Below, piece by piece: positions 7,339 to 14,490 of a stretch of DNA of 18,555 nucleotides (positions within the stretch are counted from its first letter, which is position 1; every line of letters starts with the position of its first letter). The stretch is from an uncultured Campylobacter sp. GTDB lineage: Bacteria; Campylobacterota; Campylobacteria; Campylobacterales; Campylobacteraceae. Location of the stretch: assembly GCF_937997405.1 (NCBI RefSeq), contig NZ_CALKTL010000060.1:1-18555 (forward strand), written 5' to 3'. The notes below the pieces were generated by a model. The model ran no database searches and was not told where the DNA came from. It saw only the letters and a program-made list of their open reading frames with translations. The translations under genes were made by a program, and so were the position numbers.

Positions 7339-7392
7339 AAAAAAACGAGCTTAAATTTAGAGCAAGACGGCGTTTAAATTTAAGCTCGTTTT
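7339..7392 (-). terminator. Strong Rho-independent terminator (18-bp perfect inverted repeat) of the YegP/EF-hand operon
   Basis: AAAACGAGCTTAAATTTA at 7342-7359 and its exact reverse complement at 7375-7392 are separated by 15 bases. Read on the minus strand, the stem is followed by seven T (7345-7339), a classic terminator about 150 bases beyond the stop of the 148-aa gene. Read on the plus strand, the stem ends in TTTT, so it could act in both directions. Confidence 0.75.
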
Positions 7393-7538
7393 GCTTAAAC
7401 TCAAGGGCTCGCGCGCAATGCAGCGTAAATTTAACCCTTCACGCGAGCGTTAAACGGCGCAGGCGCGGATTAAAATAGCGCGCGTAAATTTAAACATCGT
7501 CGCGCAAAATCCGGTCTGCGTTTTAAATTTAGCCTCGT

Positions 7539-7985
7539 TTAAATTTTAAACGTTTTTAGCAGGCTGCCTAAATTTAACTCCTTGTCTTCGCCGTTTGCGC
7601 CGCCTCCTAAAAGATCGCCCAAAAAGCTACTTGCGTCGTTGATATCGATTTTACCGTCGCCGTTAAGGTCGAGCTTGGCGCTTGCGATTTTGCCGATCAG
7701 CGCGCTAAAATCCACGCCTTTGCTATCGACGGCGTTTGCTTGCACGTCCTCGCCGCCGCCCAAAAGTCCGCCCAGCATCGAGCCTAGCGAGCTAGATCCG
7801 CCGCTTTCGTTTTTGCTTAAAAAATTTGAGCTGATGCCCGCAATTATCGCATTTATCTGGTCGTCGGGCAGGTCCGCGCCTAGAAATTTTTCGATAAAAG
7901 CGACAGGGCCGCTTTGAAATTCTCTTAAATTTTTATCGTCGTTTTTGAGTGCAGAGACCATTTTTACAAGTCCGTTTATGTCCAT
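7539..7985 (-). CDS. 148-aa Gly-rich protein with one EF-hand/dockerin-like calcium loop
   Basis: I cannot assign a named family. Residues ~1-57 form a small helical module (SGPVAFIEKFLGADLPDDQI then NAIIAGISSNFL). A Gly/Ser-rich linker follows (61-79, SLGSMLGGLLGGG). Residues 104-126 carry a calcium-loop sequence DLNGDGKIDIND, with Asp106, Asn108, Asp110, Lys112, Asp114 and Asp117 at EF-hand positions 1, 3, 5, 7, 9 and 12, followed by ASSFLGDLLGG. This looks like half of a type I dockerin. There is no signal peptide or membrane helix. ATG 7985 abuts the stop of the upstream YegP-like gene with no gap, and its AAGGAGG lies inside that gene's last codons, implying coupled translation. Calcium binding is an inference from the loop. 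Confidence 0.82.
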   Translation of the reverse strand: MDINGLVKMVSALKNDDKNLREFQSGPVAFIEKFLGADLPDDQINAIIAGISSNFLSKNESGGSSSLGSMLGGLLGGGEDVQANAVDSKGVDFSALIGKIASAKLDLNGDGKIDINDASSFLGDLLGGGANGEDKELNLGSLLKTFKI

Positions 7986-8348
7986 TTACGCCTCCTTGAT
8001 CTTGGCTTTCGGGGCCTGTTTGACGATAAGCTCTATTACTTTTAGAGCGTCCGCTTTGGCTTCAAAATCTTTACTAACGGCGATGATCTGTCCGTTGCTG
8101 GCCGTTAGGCGGAAGCGAACCTTGTCTGCTTTATCGGTGTAAAGCTCAAATTTCGGATTGTTTAGCTTTTCTCCGCCCGCGATTTGATCTTCGATCTTAT
8201 TTAGCGCGGCGTTTTTTGCGACGCTTTCGATGCCGTTTTTGCAAGCGGCCTTGCTCGTGTAAACCTCGGAGGTACATAGCACGTGTCCGTCATAGAGTAG
8301 ATCGAATTTGCAGCCGTTCTTGGCGTCTTTGATTAAAAACTCAGCCAT
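7986..8348 (-). CDS. YegP-like protein with two DUF1508 repeats (UPF0339)
   Basis: This 120-aa protein consists of two tandem DUF1508 units. Unit 1 (about 10-55) includes TSEVYTSKAACKNGIESVAKNA, and unit 2 (about 66-112) includes KFELYTDKADKVRFRLTASNG and QIIAVSKDF. The second unit is close to the family pattern F-x-x-Y-x-D-K-x-G-x-x-R-F-R-L-x-A-x-N-G-x-x-I. The first is more diverged and contains three Cys (13, 25, 36). E. coli YegP has the same two-repeat layout; family function is unknown. ATG 8348 has AAAGGAT upstream and a -10 at 8377-8382. It is the first gene of a two-gene operon with the EF-hand-like protein and is transcribed divergently from the FixH-like gene. Confidence 0.9.
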   Translation of the reverse strand: MAEFLIKDAKNGCKFDLLYDGHVLCTSEVYTSKAACKNGIESVAKNAALNKIEDQIAGGEKLNNPKFELYTDKADKVRFRLTASNGQIIAVSKDFEAKADALKVIELIVKQAPKAKIKEA

Positions 8349-8376
8349 TTTTCATCCTTTCGTAGAAGATATCGTT

Positions 8377-8382
8377 ATTTTA
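8377..8382 (-). promoter_or_regulatory. Predicted -10 box for the YegP-like operon
   Basis: TAAAAT on the minus strand follows an A/T-rich stretch, giving an expected start near 8370 and a leader of about 22 nt. It faces away from the plus-strand promoter at 8425-8433. Confidence 0.5.
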
Positions 8383-8424
8383 GCTAAAATTTTAATAAAT
8401 ATTTTTAATAGGCGCGGAATTTTC

Positions 8425-8433
8425 TGCTAAAAT
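8425..8433 (+). promoter_or_regulatory. Extended -10 promoter for the FixH-like periplasmic gene
   Basis: TGCTAAAAT (TG, one base, TAAAAT at 8428-8433) lies behind T-rich sequence. The expected start is near 8440, about 25 nt before the ATG, with AAAGGAT in between. Confidence 0.55.
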
Positions 8434-8464
8434 TGCGCACAAATTTCATTTACAAAGGATCATA

Positions 8465-8944
8465 ATGATAAAGGCTCTACGTTTTAGCTTGATTTTCGCC
8501 GCTACTTTAGGATTTGGCGCGGATGAGAGCGATGCATTATTTAAGGATATAAGGATGCGTCTGGGCTGCAATCTAGCCGCACAGGACTGCGAGACTAACG
8601 CCGGCGGGCAGAAGGCGCTCTTTAGCGTAGCGCGCCATCCGATCGAAGCGGGAGTAAACGAGCTAAAAATAAGCGGAATTTCGCGTGAGCTGAAAAATCC
8701 GAGCGTTAAAATTTCGGGCGTGAGTATGAATATGGGCAATGCGGAATTCCCGCTAAAGCGCAGCGCAGACGGCTATGAAGCGACGCTTGATGTTGCAGTG
8801 TGCACGCACGCCGTAATGCGCTACAAACTTGAAATTTACGAGGATGGCGAGCCTAGCGGGCTTTTTGTGTATTTTGATCTGCGAAAGCGCGCTACAGATC
8901 GAGACCGCGGCGAAGACGCGCACTCGCATCACCACGAGCATTAG
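8465..8944 (+). CDS. Predicted periplasmic FixH/YtkA-like protein with His-rich tail
   Basis: The 159-aa product has an N-terminal signal-type segment (MIKALRFSLIFAATLGFG, cleavage likely around residue 18-20). A beta-rich domain follows that resembles the FixH/YtkA immunoglobulin-like family, with a MNMG motif at 88-91, then FPL and GYEATL, ending in YKLEIYEDGEPSGLFVYFDL. Potential metal ligands are Met88/Met90, Cys113, His115 and Met118, plus Cys35 and Cys42, and a tail with His at 153, 155, 156, 157 and 159. By analogy such proteins act in copper handling or cytochrome oxidase assembly, but no oxidase gene is nearby, so this is only a suggestion. ATG 8465 has AAAGGAT at good spacing. It is probably a single-gene unit: its neighbour upstream is divergent, and a GC hairpin follows the stop. 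Confidence 0.8.
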   Translation: MIKALRFSLIFAATLGFGADESDALFKDIRMRLGCNLAAQDCETNAGGQKALFSVARHPIEAGVNELKISGISRELKNPSVKISGVSMNMGNAEFPLKRSADGYEATLDVAVCTHAVMRYKLEIYEDGEPSGLFVYFDLRKRATDRDRGEDAHSHHHEH

Positions 8945-8948
8945 ACGC

Positions 8949-8968
8949 ACCCCGTTTGTTCGCGGGGT
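8949..8968 (+). terminator. Candidate terminator hairpin after the FixH-like gene
   Basis: ACCCCG (8949-8954) pairs with CGGGGT (8963-8968) around an 8-nt loop, five bases past the stop codon. Only AAAATTT follows instead of a T-run, so efficiency is uncertain. Confidence 0.45.
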
Positions 8969-9329
8969 AAAATTTGCGCTTTTTCAGACACGACGCTTTA
9001 AAGGAACTTGCACGTTGATTGTAGAAAATTTTACAAATTTTATAAAACGCCGCTTGCGATAAATTTTTTGTATCTTTTGGGCGACGCACGTCGCGAGTGG
9101 ATACGGGCGCCTGTGCGGCTCGCCGTAACAACCTGGGCGCGCTTCATTAGGGTGTTTACAAAAACGCCTTTATAAGCGCGCGGCTATTTGCCGTGCATTC
9201 GCCGCATATGTTTCGTAACCACTACCGAGGCGCGTCAAATTTAGCCCTTCGCCGCCTTTAAATTTTAAAATTTTTAAAATTCGCTTGCGTTTCATACGCC
9301 TAAGCTACGCGGAATTTTGAAATTCCTTG
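8969..9329. other. Gene-free stretch before the DUF3737 gene
   Basis: No coding frame is credible. A hairpin GGTGTTT (9151-9157) / AAACGCC (9162-9168) with loop ACAA (one G-U pair), followed by TTTATAA, could be a weak plus-strand terminator. The rest is mixed GC-rich and AAATTTTA-rich sequence. Confidence 0.4.
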
Positions 9330-9335
9330 TATAAT
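9330..9335 (+). promoter_or_regulatory. Predicted -10 box for the DUF3737-patB operon
   Basis: TATAAT preceded by CCTTG lies downstream of AAATTTT-rich sequence. The expected start near 9342 gives a leader of about 24 nt with AAGGAA before the ATG at 9366. Confidence 0.6.
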
Positions 9336-9365
9336 CTGAAGCAAATTTAAAATCTAAGGAAAGCC

Positions 9366-10208
9366 ATGCAAATATTAAGACAAAAGCACTTTAGCGGCGA
9401 GCGCGCGCTGTTCGGCGCAAAGGATCTGCGGATCGAAAATTCCGTCTTCGGCGAGGGCGAGTCGCCGCTAAAACACAGTGCAAATATCGTCGCGCAAAAC
9501 TGTAAATTTGAGTGGAAATATCCGTTTTGGTACGCCGAAAATATCCGCGCGCAGGACTGCTTATTCGACGAGATCGCGCGCGCAGGGATCTGGTATAGCC
9601 GCGGCGTGGTGCTAAAAGACTGCCTCTACGGCGCGCCTAAAGGGCTTCGCCGCGTAAAAGACGCCGCGCTGCAAAACGTGGAATTTCATGATGCGCAAGA
9701 GACCTTGTGGCACTGCAGCGATGTCACGCTAAAAAATGTCACCGCAAAGGGCGCTTATTTTGGGCTTGATTGCGAAAACTTAAGCATCGAAAATCTATCG
9801 CTCTTCGGGGATTACTGCTTCGACGGCTGCAGAAACGTAACGATCAAAAACTCCAAACTTCTATCCAAGGACGCGTTTTGGAACTGCGAAAATATCGTGG
9901 TTGAAGACTGCTTCATCGCGGGCGAGTACTTTGGATGGAATTCCAAAAATGTAACGCTGCGAAACTGCAAGATCGAGAGCCTGCAGGGCTTTTGCTATAT
10001 GCAAAACCTGCGCTTGCAAGACTGCGAGCTGATAAATACGACGCTAGCGTTTGAATACAGCGACGTGCATGCCGAGGTAAAAGGTGCGATCGATAGCGTC
10101 AAAAATCCGAGCAGCGGGCTAATCCGCGCGGCAAGCATCGGCGAGCTGATCCTAGATGGCGCAACGGACGCGTCTAAAACTGAAATTATTACTGAATTAA
10201 GGGCGTAA
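9366..10208 (+). CDS. DUF3737 family protein, predicted right-handed beta-helix
   Basis: This 280-aa protein matches DUF3737 throughout. It opens MQILRQKHFSGERALFGAKD, followed by FGEGESPLKHS and KYPFWYAENIRAQDC, later LSKDAFWNCENIVVEDCFI and GWNSKNVTLRNCKIESLQGF, then TLAFEYSDV and PSSGLIRAASIGELILDG. It is built of roughly 20-residue rungs of the type N-hydrophobic-x-hydrophobic-x-[DN]-C (for example NVTIKNSKL, NIVVEDCF, NVTLRNCK), which predicts a solenoid beta-helix. There is no signal peptide, so it should be cytoplasmic. Function is unknown. Its stop is one base before the ATG of the PatB-like gene, so the two are almost certainly cotranscribed, and a role alongside the lyase is inferred. 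ATG 9366 has AAGGAA four to five bases upstream. Confidence 0.93.
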   Translation: MQILRQKHFSGERALFGAKDLRIENSVFGEGESPLKHSANIVAQNCKFEWKYPFWYAENIRAQDCLFDEIARAGIWYSRGVVLKDCLYGAPKGLRRVKDAALQNVEFHDAQETLWHCSDVTLKNVTAKGAYFGLDCENLSIENLSLFGDYCFDGCRNVTIKNSKLLSKDAFWNCENIVVEDCFIAGEYFGWNSKNVTLRNCKIESLQGFCYMQNLRLQDCELINTTLAFEYSDVHAEVKGAIDSVKNPSSGLIRAASIGELILDGATDASKTEIITELRA

Positions 10209-10209
10209 G

Positions 10210-11403
10210 ATGGGACTTTTTGATTTTATAAGCGGCAAGGAGAAATACGATTTCGATACCCTGCCGAACCGCCGCGGCACGAAGTCGCTTAAATGGGACG
10301 TAGGCGAGAATGAGCTTCCGATGTGGGTCGCGGATATGGACTTTGCCGTAGCGCCCGAGATCATCGAGGCTCTGCAAAAGCGGCTAAATGAGCGGGTTTT
10401 GGGCTATTCTCTTGTCGATGATGAGTGGCGCAGCGCGTATCAAGGCTGGTGGCTTGCACGCCACGATTATGAAATCCAAAAGGAGTGGCTGATCTATGCA
10501 AATGGCACGCTGCCTGCGATTGATTCGATCATTCGCAAGCTCACCTCGCCCGCTGAAAACGTGCTGCTGATGAGTCCTGTTTATAACTGCTTTTATTACT
10601 GCATCAAAAACGCCGCCCGCGTGCCTGCGGAAAACGAGCTTGCCTATGCTAGCGGCGATTATAGCATCGATTGGGAGGATTTGGAGGCTAAACTTGCCGA
10701 TCCGCAGATGACGCTTTTTATCCTTTGTAACCCTCACAATCCGGTCGGCCGCACCTTTAGCAGGGACGATCTCGCCCGTATCGGCGAGCTGTGCGAGAAG
10801 CACGGCGTGACGGTGCTTAGCGATGAGGTGCATTGCGATCTGACCGAGCCCGGCGTGCGTTACACGCCATTTGCTGCCGCGAGCGAGACGTGCGAGAAAA
10901 TTTCAGCCTCCATAATCGCGCCAACCAAGGCGTTTAACATCGCAGGGTTGCAAAGCGCGGCGGTCTTTGCCGCAGATAAGCGCTTGCGTCATAAAATTTC
11001 AAAAGCGCTAAATTCCGACGACATCGCCGAGCCGAATTTTTTCGGCGTCCAAGGAGCGATCGCCGCATTTACGAAGGGTGCGGCGTGGCTGGATGCTCTG
11101 CGCGAATACCTCAGCGAAAATCGCAAATTTGCGGCGGAATTTATCGCGCGTGAGCTTCCGCAGGTGCGCGTCGTGCCGCAAGACGCGACCTATCTGATGT
11201 GGCTTGATGCGGGCGCTTACACGCAGGATAGCGCGGAGCTTGCGCGCTTCATCCGCGAAAAAACGGGGCTGTATCTCTCCTGCGGCGCGCAATACGGCAA
11301 GGGCGGCGAGAAATTTTTGCGCCTAAATATCGCGACATCTAGGGCGCTGTTAAAAGACGGGCTAGGGCGGTTGAAAGAGGCGCTAAAGATCTGCCCGCAT
11401 TGA
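10210..11403 (+). CDS. PatB/MalY-family PLP-dependent C-S lyase (cystathionine beta-lyase-like aminotransferase fold)
   Basis: This 397-aa protein has the normal length of fold-type I MalY/PatB enzymes, which cleave the C-S bond of cystathionine, cysteine or related substrates to pyruvate, ammonia and a thiol or H2S in the cytoplasm. Visible motifs are LPMWVADMDFAVAPEI (36-51), ANGTLPAI (97-104), CNPHNPVGR (173-181), SDEVHCDL (204-211) with the cofactor Asp205, and APTKAFNIAGLQ (237-248) with the Schiff-base Lys240. The C-terminal FLRLNIATSR carries the substrate carboxylate Arg. The RNRR-like N-terminal DTLPNRRGTKSLKW segment is typical of PatB rather than AspC. It starts one base after the DUF3737 stop, with AAGGG upstream of the ATG inside that gene. 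MalY activity versus another C-S substrate cannot be told apart. Confidence 0.94.
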   Translation: MGLFDFISGKEKYDFDTLPNRRGTKSLKWDVGENELPMWVADMDFAVAPEIIEALQKRLNERVLGYSLVDDEWRSAYQGWWLARHDYEIQKEWLIYANGTLPAIDSIIRKLTSPAENVLLMSPVYNCFYYCIKNAARVPAENELAYASGDYSIDWEDLEAKLADPQMTLFILCNPHNPVGRTFSRDDLARIGELCEKHGVTVLSDEVHCDLTEPGVRYTPFAAASETCEKISASIIAPTKAFNIAGLQSAAVFAADKRLRHKISKALNSDDIAEPNFFGVQGAIAAFTKGAAWLDALREYLSENRKFAAEFIARELPQVRVVPQDATYLMWLDAGAYTQDSAELARFIREKTGLYLSCGAQYGKGGEKFLRLNIATSRALLKDGLGRLKEALKICPH

Positions 11404-11599
11404 GCAAGCTGCGGCGCGGCAAAGACGAAATTTAAAATTTTATAACGGCCAAATTTAAAGCGTCGGAGCAAATTTTAAAATTTTACAGCAGGGCGCGAGC
11501 TTTGCGCTAAATTTGGCGGCGATCAAACTTGCGGCGCGCGAACGTTTAAATTTACGCGCGGCAAAAACCGGCGCTTAAATGCGCTACAAAAGGCGGATT

Positions 11600-12886
11600 A
11601 TGGATAGAAACGGCGATCTGGAAGAGCTTTACCTGCTTGAAAAACGGCGCGAAAAGCTCGCGCGCATTAGCAAGCTCGTCTCATTTTTGATAACCCTACT
11701 GCTGCTCGGGCTTTATGCGTTTTTGAATACCAGAGCAGAGCCCGTCTCATTTGATACGAATTGGCTTATAGTCGTGCTTTTCATCATCTTTCCAGTTTTA
11801 AACGGACTGCTCTACCGCTTATTTTACAGCTTAAGCTTTGGCAAAAACGGCGGCACGCAGCGCGCAAATTTCGATAAATTTAGCGGCTTTGATACGGCGC
11901 AAGATACGGACGCATTAGGGCAGGGCGCGGCGCAAGATGGGCAAATTTTAAGAGCCGATGCGAAAGAGGGGCAGGTATTAAAAGCCGAAGCAGACGAGGG
12001 TAGCGGCTCCAAAGAGAGCGACAGCCGCATGAACGCTACTTGCGGGAGGTTTGAGCCTAAAGCCGCCGAAGGCGAGGGCGGGAGCGAAAAAGACGGAGTA
12101 GTCGGGTCAAAATTTAACTTCTTCACCGATCTGCAGAGCCTGGAAGATGAGCGCGCGGCGCTGCAAAAAGCGGTGAAAAAGGCCGGTCTCGTCGCTGCTG
12201 CCGTAGGGACCGGCGTGGGCGCACTGGTGGCGCGCTTTTGGGACGAAGTGGCGCCCGGCGTATTTTTCGGCATCTCCGTTTACGGCATCGTGAGCGCTCT
12301 TTTGACGGCGAGCAAAAGACGGAATTTTAGATCAAATTTTAAAAATAGGGTCGTCGCGAGCATCGCAAAAAGCTTCGGGCTTAGCTACGATGAAAGCGGC
12401 GGGCTGGGGACGGATGAGTTTTTTGAAATTTACGACTGCTACATAAACGAGCAATCGAGCGAGGATATGATGAGCGGGGAGGTGCAGGGCGTGCGCGTTA
12501 GATTTAGCGACTTTTACGCCGCCGAAAAGGTGCGCACCAAAAACGGCACTCGCACCTACGTAAAATTTCACGGAGTGCTTTTCGTCGCGGACTTTCACAA
12601 AAGGCTTAGCTGCGAGGTGCGGGTGTGTCACAAAAACTCGCGAAATCTGCGCAAATACGGGCAGCGAGCGAATATGGACGATGTGAAATTTGAGGAATTT
12701 TTTGATGTCTATACGACCGATCAGGTAGGCGCGAGATACGCTCTGACGCCGCTTTTGATGCAGCGACTGACGGAGGTCTATCTAAGGCTAGGCTCGCAGA
12801 TAAACGCGGTGCTAAGGGAGGATAAAATTTACGTGGCGATCGAGACCTGGCGCGATAATTCGAGCCTAGAATCGACTGCTCGCTAA
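11600..12886 (+). CDS. DUF3137 family membrane protein, open frame ending early through a frameshift
   Basis: The 428-aa open frame begins with a charged helix, then two membrane helices (about 26-42 and 55-76). A low-complexity hydrophilic insert follows (about 83-171, rich in Gly, Asp, Glu, Ala), then FFTDLQSLEDERAALQKAVK, another hydrophobic pair (about 194-235), and a cytosolic DUF3137 domain (GVRVRFSDFYAAEKVR; FHGVLFVADFHK; TPLLMQRLTEVY; KIYVAIETWRDN). ATG 11600 is preferred over the in-frame ATG 11579, since only the former has a purine-rich AAAAGGCGG upstream. After RDN at 12856 the frame gives SSLESTAR and stops, whereas the normal family C-terminus continues in another frame (next entry). 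The product, if made, lacks about 40 conserved residues. Function of DUF3137 is unknown; relatives include Galanin-named membrane proteins. Confidence 0.8.
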   Translation: MDRNGDLEELYLLEKRREKLARISKLVSFLITLLLLGLYAFLNTRAEPVSFDTNWLIVVLFIIFPVLNGLLYRLFYSLSFGKNGGTQRANFDKFSGFDTAQDTDALGQGAAQDGQILRADAKEGQVLKAEADEGSGSKESDSRMNATCGRFEPKAAEGEGGSEKDGVVGSKFNFFTDLQSLEDERAALQKAVKKAGLVAAAVGTGVGALVARFWDEVAPGVFFGISVYGIVSALLTASKRRNFRSNFKNRVVASIAKSFGLSYDESGGLGTDEFFEIYDCYINEQSSEDMMSGEVQGVRVRFSDFYAAEKVRTKNGTRTYVKFHGVLFVADFHKRLSCEVRVCHKNSRNLRKYGQRANMDDVKFEEFFDVYTTDQVGARYALTPLLMQRLTEVYLRLGSQINAVLREDKIYVAIETWRDNSSLESTAR

Positions 12887-12984
12887 AGCAGGATGCCACG
12901 ATGGCGCTCTACGTAGATGAGATCGGTGCGCTTGTGGATATCGTGAGCGAGCTAAATTTGAACCGCAAAATTTGGAGCGAATGA
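12859..12984 (+). pseudogene. Out-of-frame 3' remainder of the DUF3137 gene
   Basis: In the frame offset by -1 from the upstream open frame, bases 12859-12984 encode FEPRIDCSLKQDATMALYVD, EIGALVDIVSEL and NLNRKIWSE, then TGA. This is the expected C-terminal ending of DUF3137 proteins (F-E-P ... V-D-x-L-N-L-N-x-x-I-W). It joins smoothly to the upstream RDN if one base is restored near 12857-12859, where the sequence is GATAATTCGAG. No slippery heptamer for programmed -1 frameshifting is seen, so a point deletion in the strain or a sequencing error is most likely. Confidence 0.8.
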
Positions 12985-13609
12985 GGCAAGCGGCGGCGCT
13001 GTGGAGTATGACGGAGGCTGCTGCATACGGCTCTGGCGACACACAGATATGCAGACAAAGCGCTCTGAATCGTAGGCTTAGAGCGGTACAGATGCGCTGT
13101 ATAGCTGAGCGTGGAAATAAACGTGTCGTGCGGATTGTGCGTTTAGGTGGATATGTGATCGCTCCTTCGCGCGAACCAATCGAAAGATAGAACGCACGCG
13201 GGAGGCGTTCGTATAAGACTTTGCAAGCCGCTTTGAGCCGATAAAATTTTATAAATTCCCGCTCCGTTAACGAGCGAGCGCTTGCGATCTATCATCGCTC
13301 GCACGGCATAAATTTTACCGCACGAGCAGTTTGCGTTAGAATTTTACTATTGCTTGAAATTTTACGTCGCCGCGCGCGACTTAAATTTTACCGCGACGAT
13401 CCGCGCTAGGCTGCATTTTGGCTCGGCTAAATTTGTCGTGCGAGAGCAAAACTTTGCCGCTAGATCGATAAATTTAGCTAGCTTATAAAAGCGCTCGCTG
13501 CCTATGGGCGTTTATGGACGCCGTTTTGGTAAAGCTACGGCGCCAGCGTCGCTGCGAGCTTGCGGGGCTTAGTAAGATTGCCCCGCTAAACTAGACGGCG
13601 AATCTAAAT
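12985..13609. other. Gene-free region between convergent DUF3137 and cjaA genes
   Basis: No coding frame here has a ribosome site or recognisable sequence. The stretch contains a GAACGC/GCGTTC hairpin (about 13191-13211), a GGCGT/ACGCC hairpin followed by GTTTT (13507-13527, plus strand, possible weak terminator), and several AAATTTTAC words at 13320-13400. The hairpin at 13562-13586 is listed separately. Confidence 0.45.
13562..13586 (-). terminator. GC-rich hairpin downstream of cjaA
   Basis: GCGGGGC (13562-13568) is the exact reverse complement of GCCCCGC (13580-13586), with an 11-base loop, 23 bases past the cjaA stop. There is no T-run on either strand, so it may be a Rho-assisted terminator or an mRNA 3'-end stabiliser rather than an intrinsic terminator. 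Confidence 0.45.
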
Positions 13610-14470
13610 TTATAGCTTCCCGCCCTCGATTACGACGTCGTCAGCCTTGATGTCGTTGCCATATACCGGCGCCAGCGTCGCGTCGTAGTCAGCGTGGAAA
13701 AATTTCTCGTCCGCGAGCTTCACGATTAGATCGTCAAGCCATTTGCGAAGCTCGTCGTTTCCCTTTTTGACCGCAGGCGCGATGACGTCCTGATCGCCTA
13801 GCGAGCGGATACCTACCTTAAAGCCCGGGTTTGACTTAGTCCACGCGAACAAAAGCGTATTATCATGCGCGATCGCATCGCCCCTGCCATCCAGCATCGC
13901 ACCGAAAGTCTCGGTATTTTGGTCAAATTTTAAAAGCTTGATCTCGGGATGGTTTTTTGTAAAATACAGATCCGCAGTCGTGCCTTTGTTGATTAAAAGC
14001 GTTTTGTCCTTAAGCTGCGAAACGTCGGTGATATCGCCATTCGGGCTCGCGACGCCTAGAGCTACCTTCATATACGGCAGCGCGAAATCTACGACCTCTT
14101 TGCGCTCCGGTGTGACGGTAAAATTTGCAAGTGTGATATCGACCTTATCCGACGCCAAAAATTCCGCGCGATTGGCGGCCTCTACGAGCACGAACTGAAC
14201 CTTGCTCTCATCGCCTAAAAGCTCCTTTGCGATACGTTTTGCAAAATACACGTCATATCCCGCGTTTTTACCCGTCTCGTCGATATAACCAAACGGCGGC
14301 TTGTCGCCGAAAACCGCGATCCTTACTACGCCGCGCTTTTTAACTCCGTCGATATAACTTTGCGACGCGACGGAGCCTTGCGCGGAATTTGAGGAGCCTT
14401 TGCCCTCGTCGTTGCAGCCTGCGAAAAATAACGCACCTAAGATAAAAAGCGTGCTTAGCGTTTTTTTCAT
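13610..14470 (-). CDS. cjaA: CjaA-like amino-acid (probably cysteine) binding lipoprotein of an ABC importer
   Basis: This 286-aa protein has a lipoprotein signal peptide with lipobox FAGC (Cys19), then a family 3 periplasmic solute-binding domain: GVVRIAVFGDKPPFGYIDE, KVQFVLVEAANRAEFL, KVDITLANFTVTPERKEVVD, KTLLINKGTTADLYF, FDQNTETF, HDNTLLFAW, and the ending KADDVVIEGGKL. From memory these segments align closely with Campylobacter jejuni CjaA (Cj0982), whose structure was solved with cysteine bound. Cysteine is therefore the best guess for the ligand. It is an inner-membrane-anchored (or surface) lipoprotein that delivers ligand to the permeases encoded upstream. ATG 14470 has AAGGAG five bases before it, and the gene lies 20 bases after the ATPase stop. 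It is last in the operon. Confidence 0.93.
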   Translation of the reverse strand: MKKTLSTLFILGALFFAGCNDEGKGSSNSAQGSVASQSYIDGVKKRGVVRIAVFGDKPPFGYIDETGKNAGYDVYFAKRIAKELLGDESKVQFVLVEAANRAEFLASDKVDITLANFTVTPERKEVVDFALPYMKVALGVASPNGDITDVSQLKDKTLLINKGTTADLYFTKNHPEIKLLKFDQNTETFGAMLDGRGDAIAHDNTLLFAWTKSNPGFKVGIRSLGDQDVIAPAVKKGNDELRKWLDDLIVKLADEKFFHADYDATLAPVYGNDIKADDVVIEGGKL

Positions 14471-14490
14471 CTTTTCTCCTTTATTAAAAT

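Noticed and set aside
12972..13190. 72-codon plus-strand open frame after the DUF3137 remnant
   Set aside because: It begins inside the out-of-frame DUF3137 tail, lacks a ribosome site, and its composition is random-looking.
13539..13681. 14-base exact duplicate GGCGCCAGCGTCGC at 13539 and 13668, suggesting a partial cjaA duplication
   Set aside because: The flanks do not match, so chance or short GC-rich similarity is more likely than a duplicated gene end.
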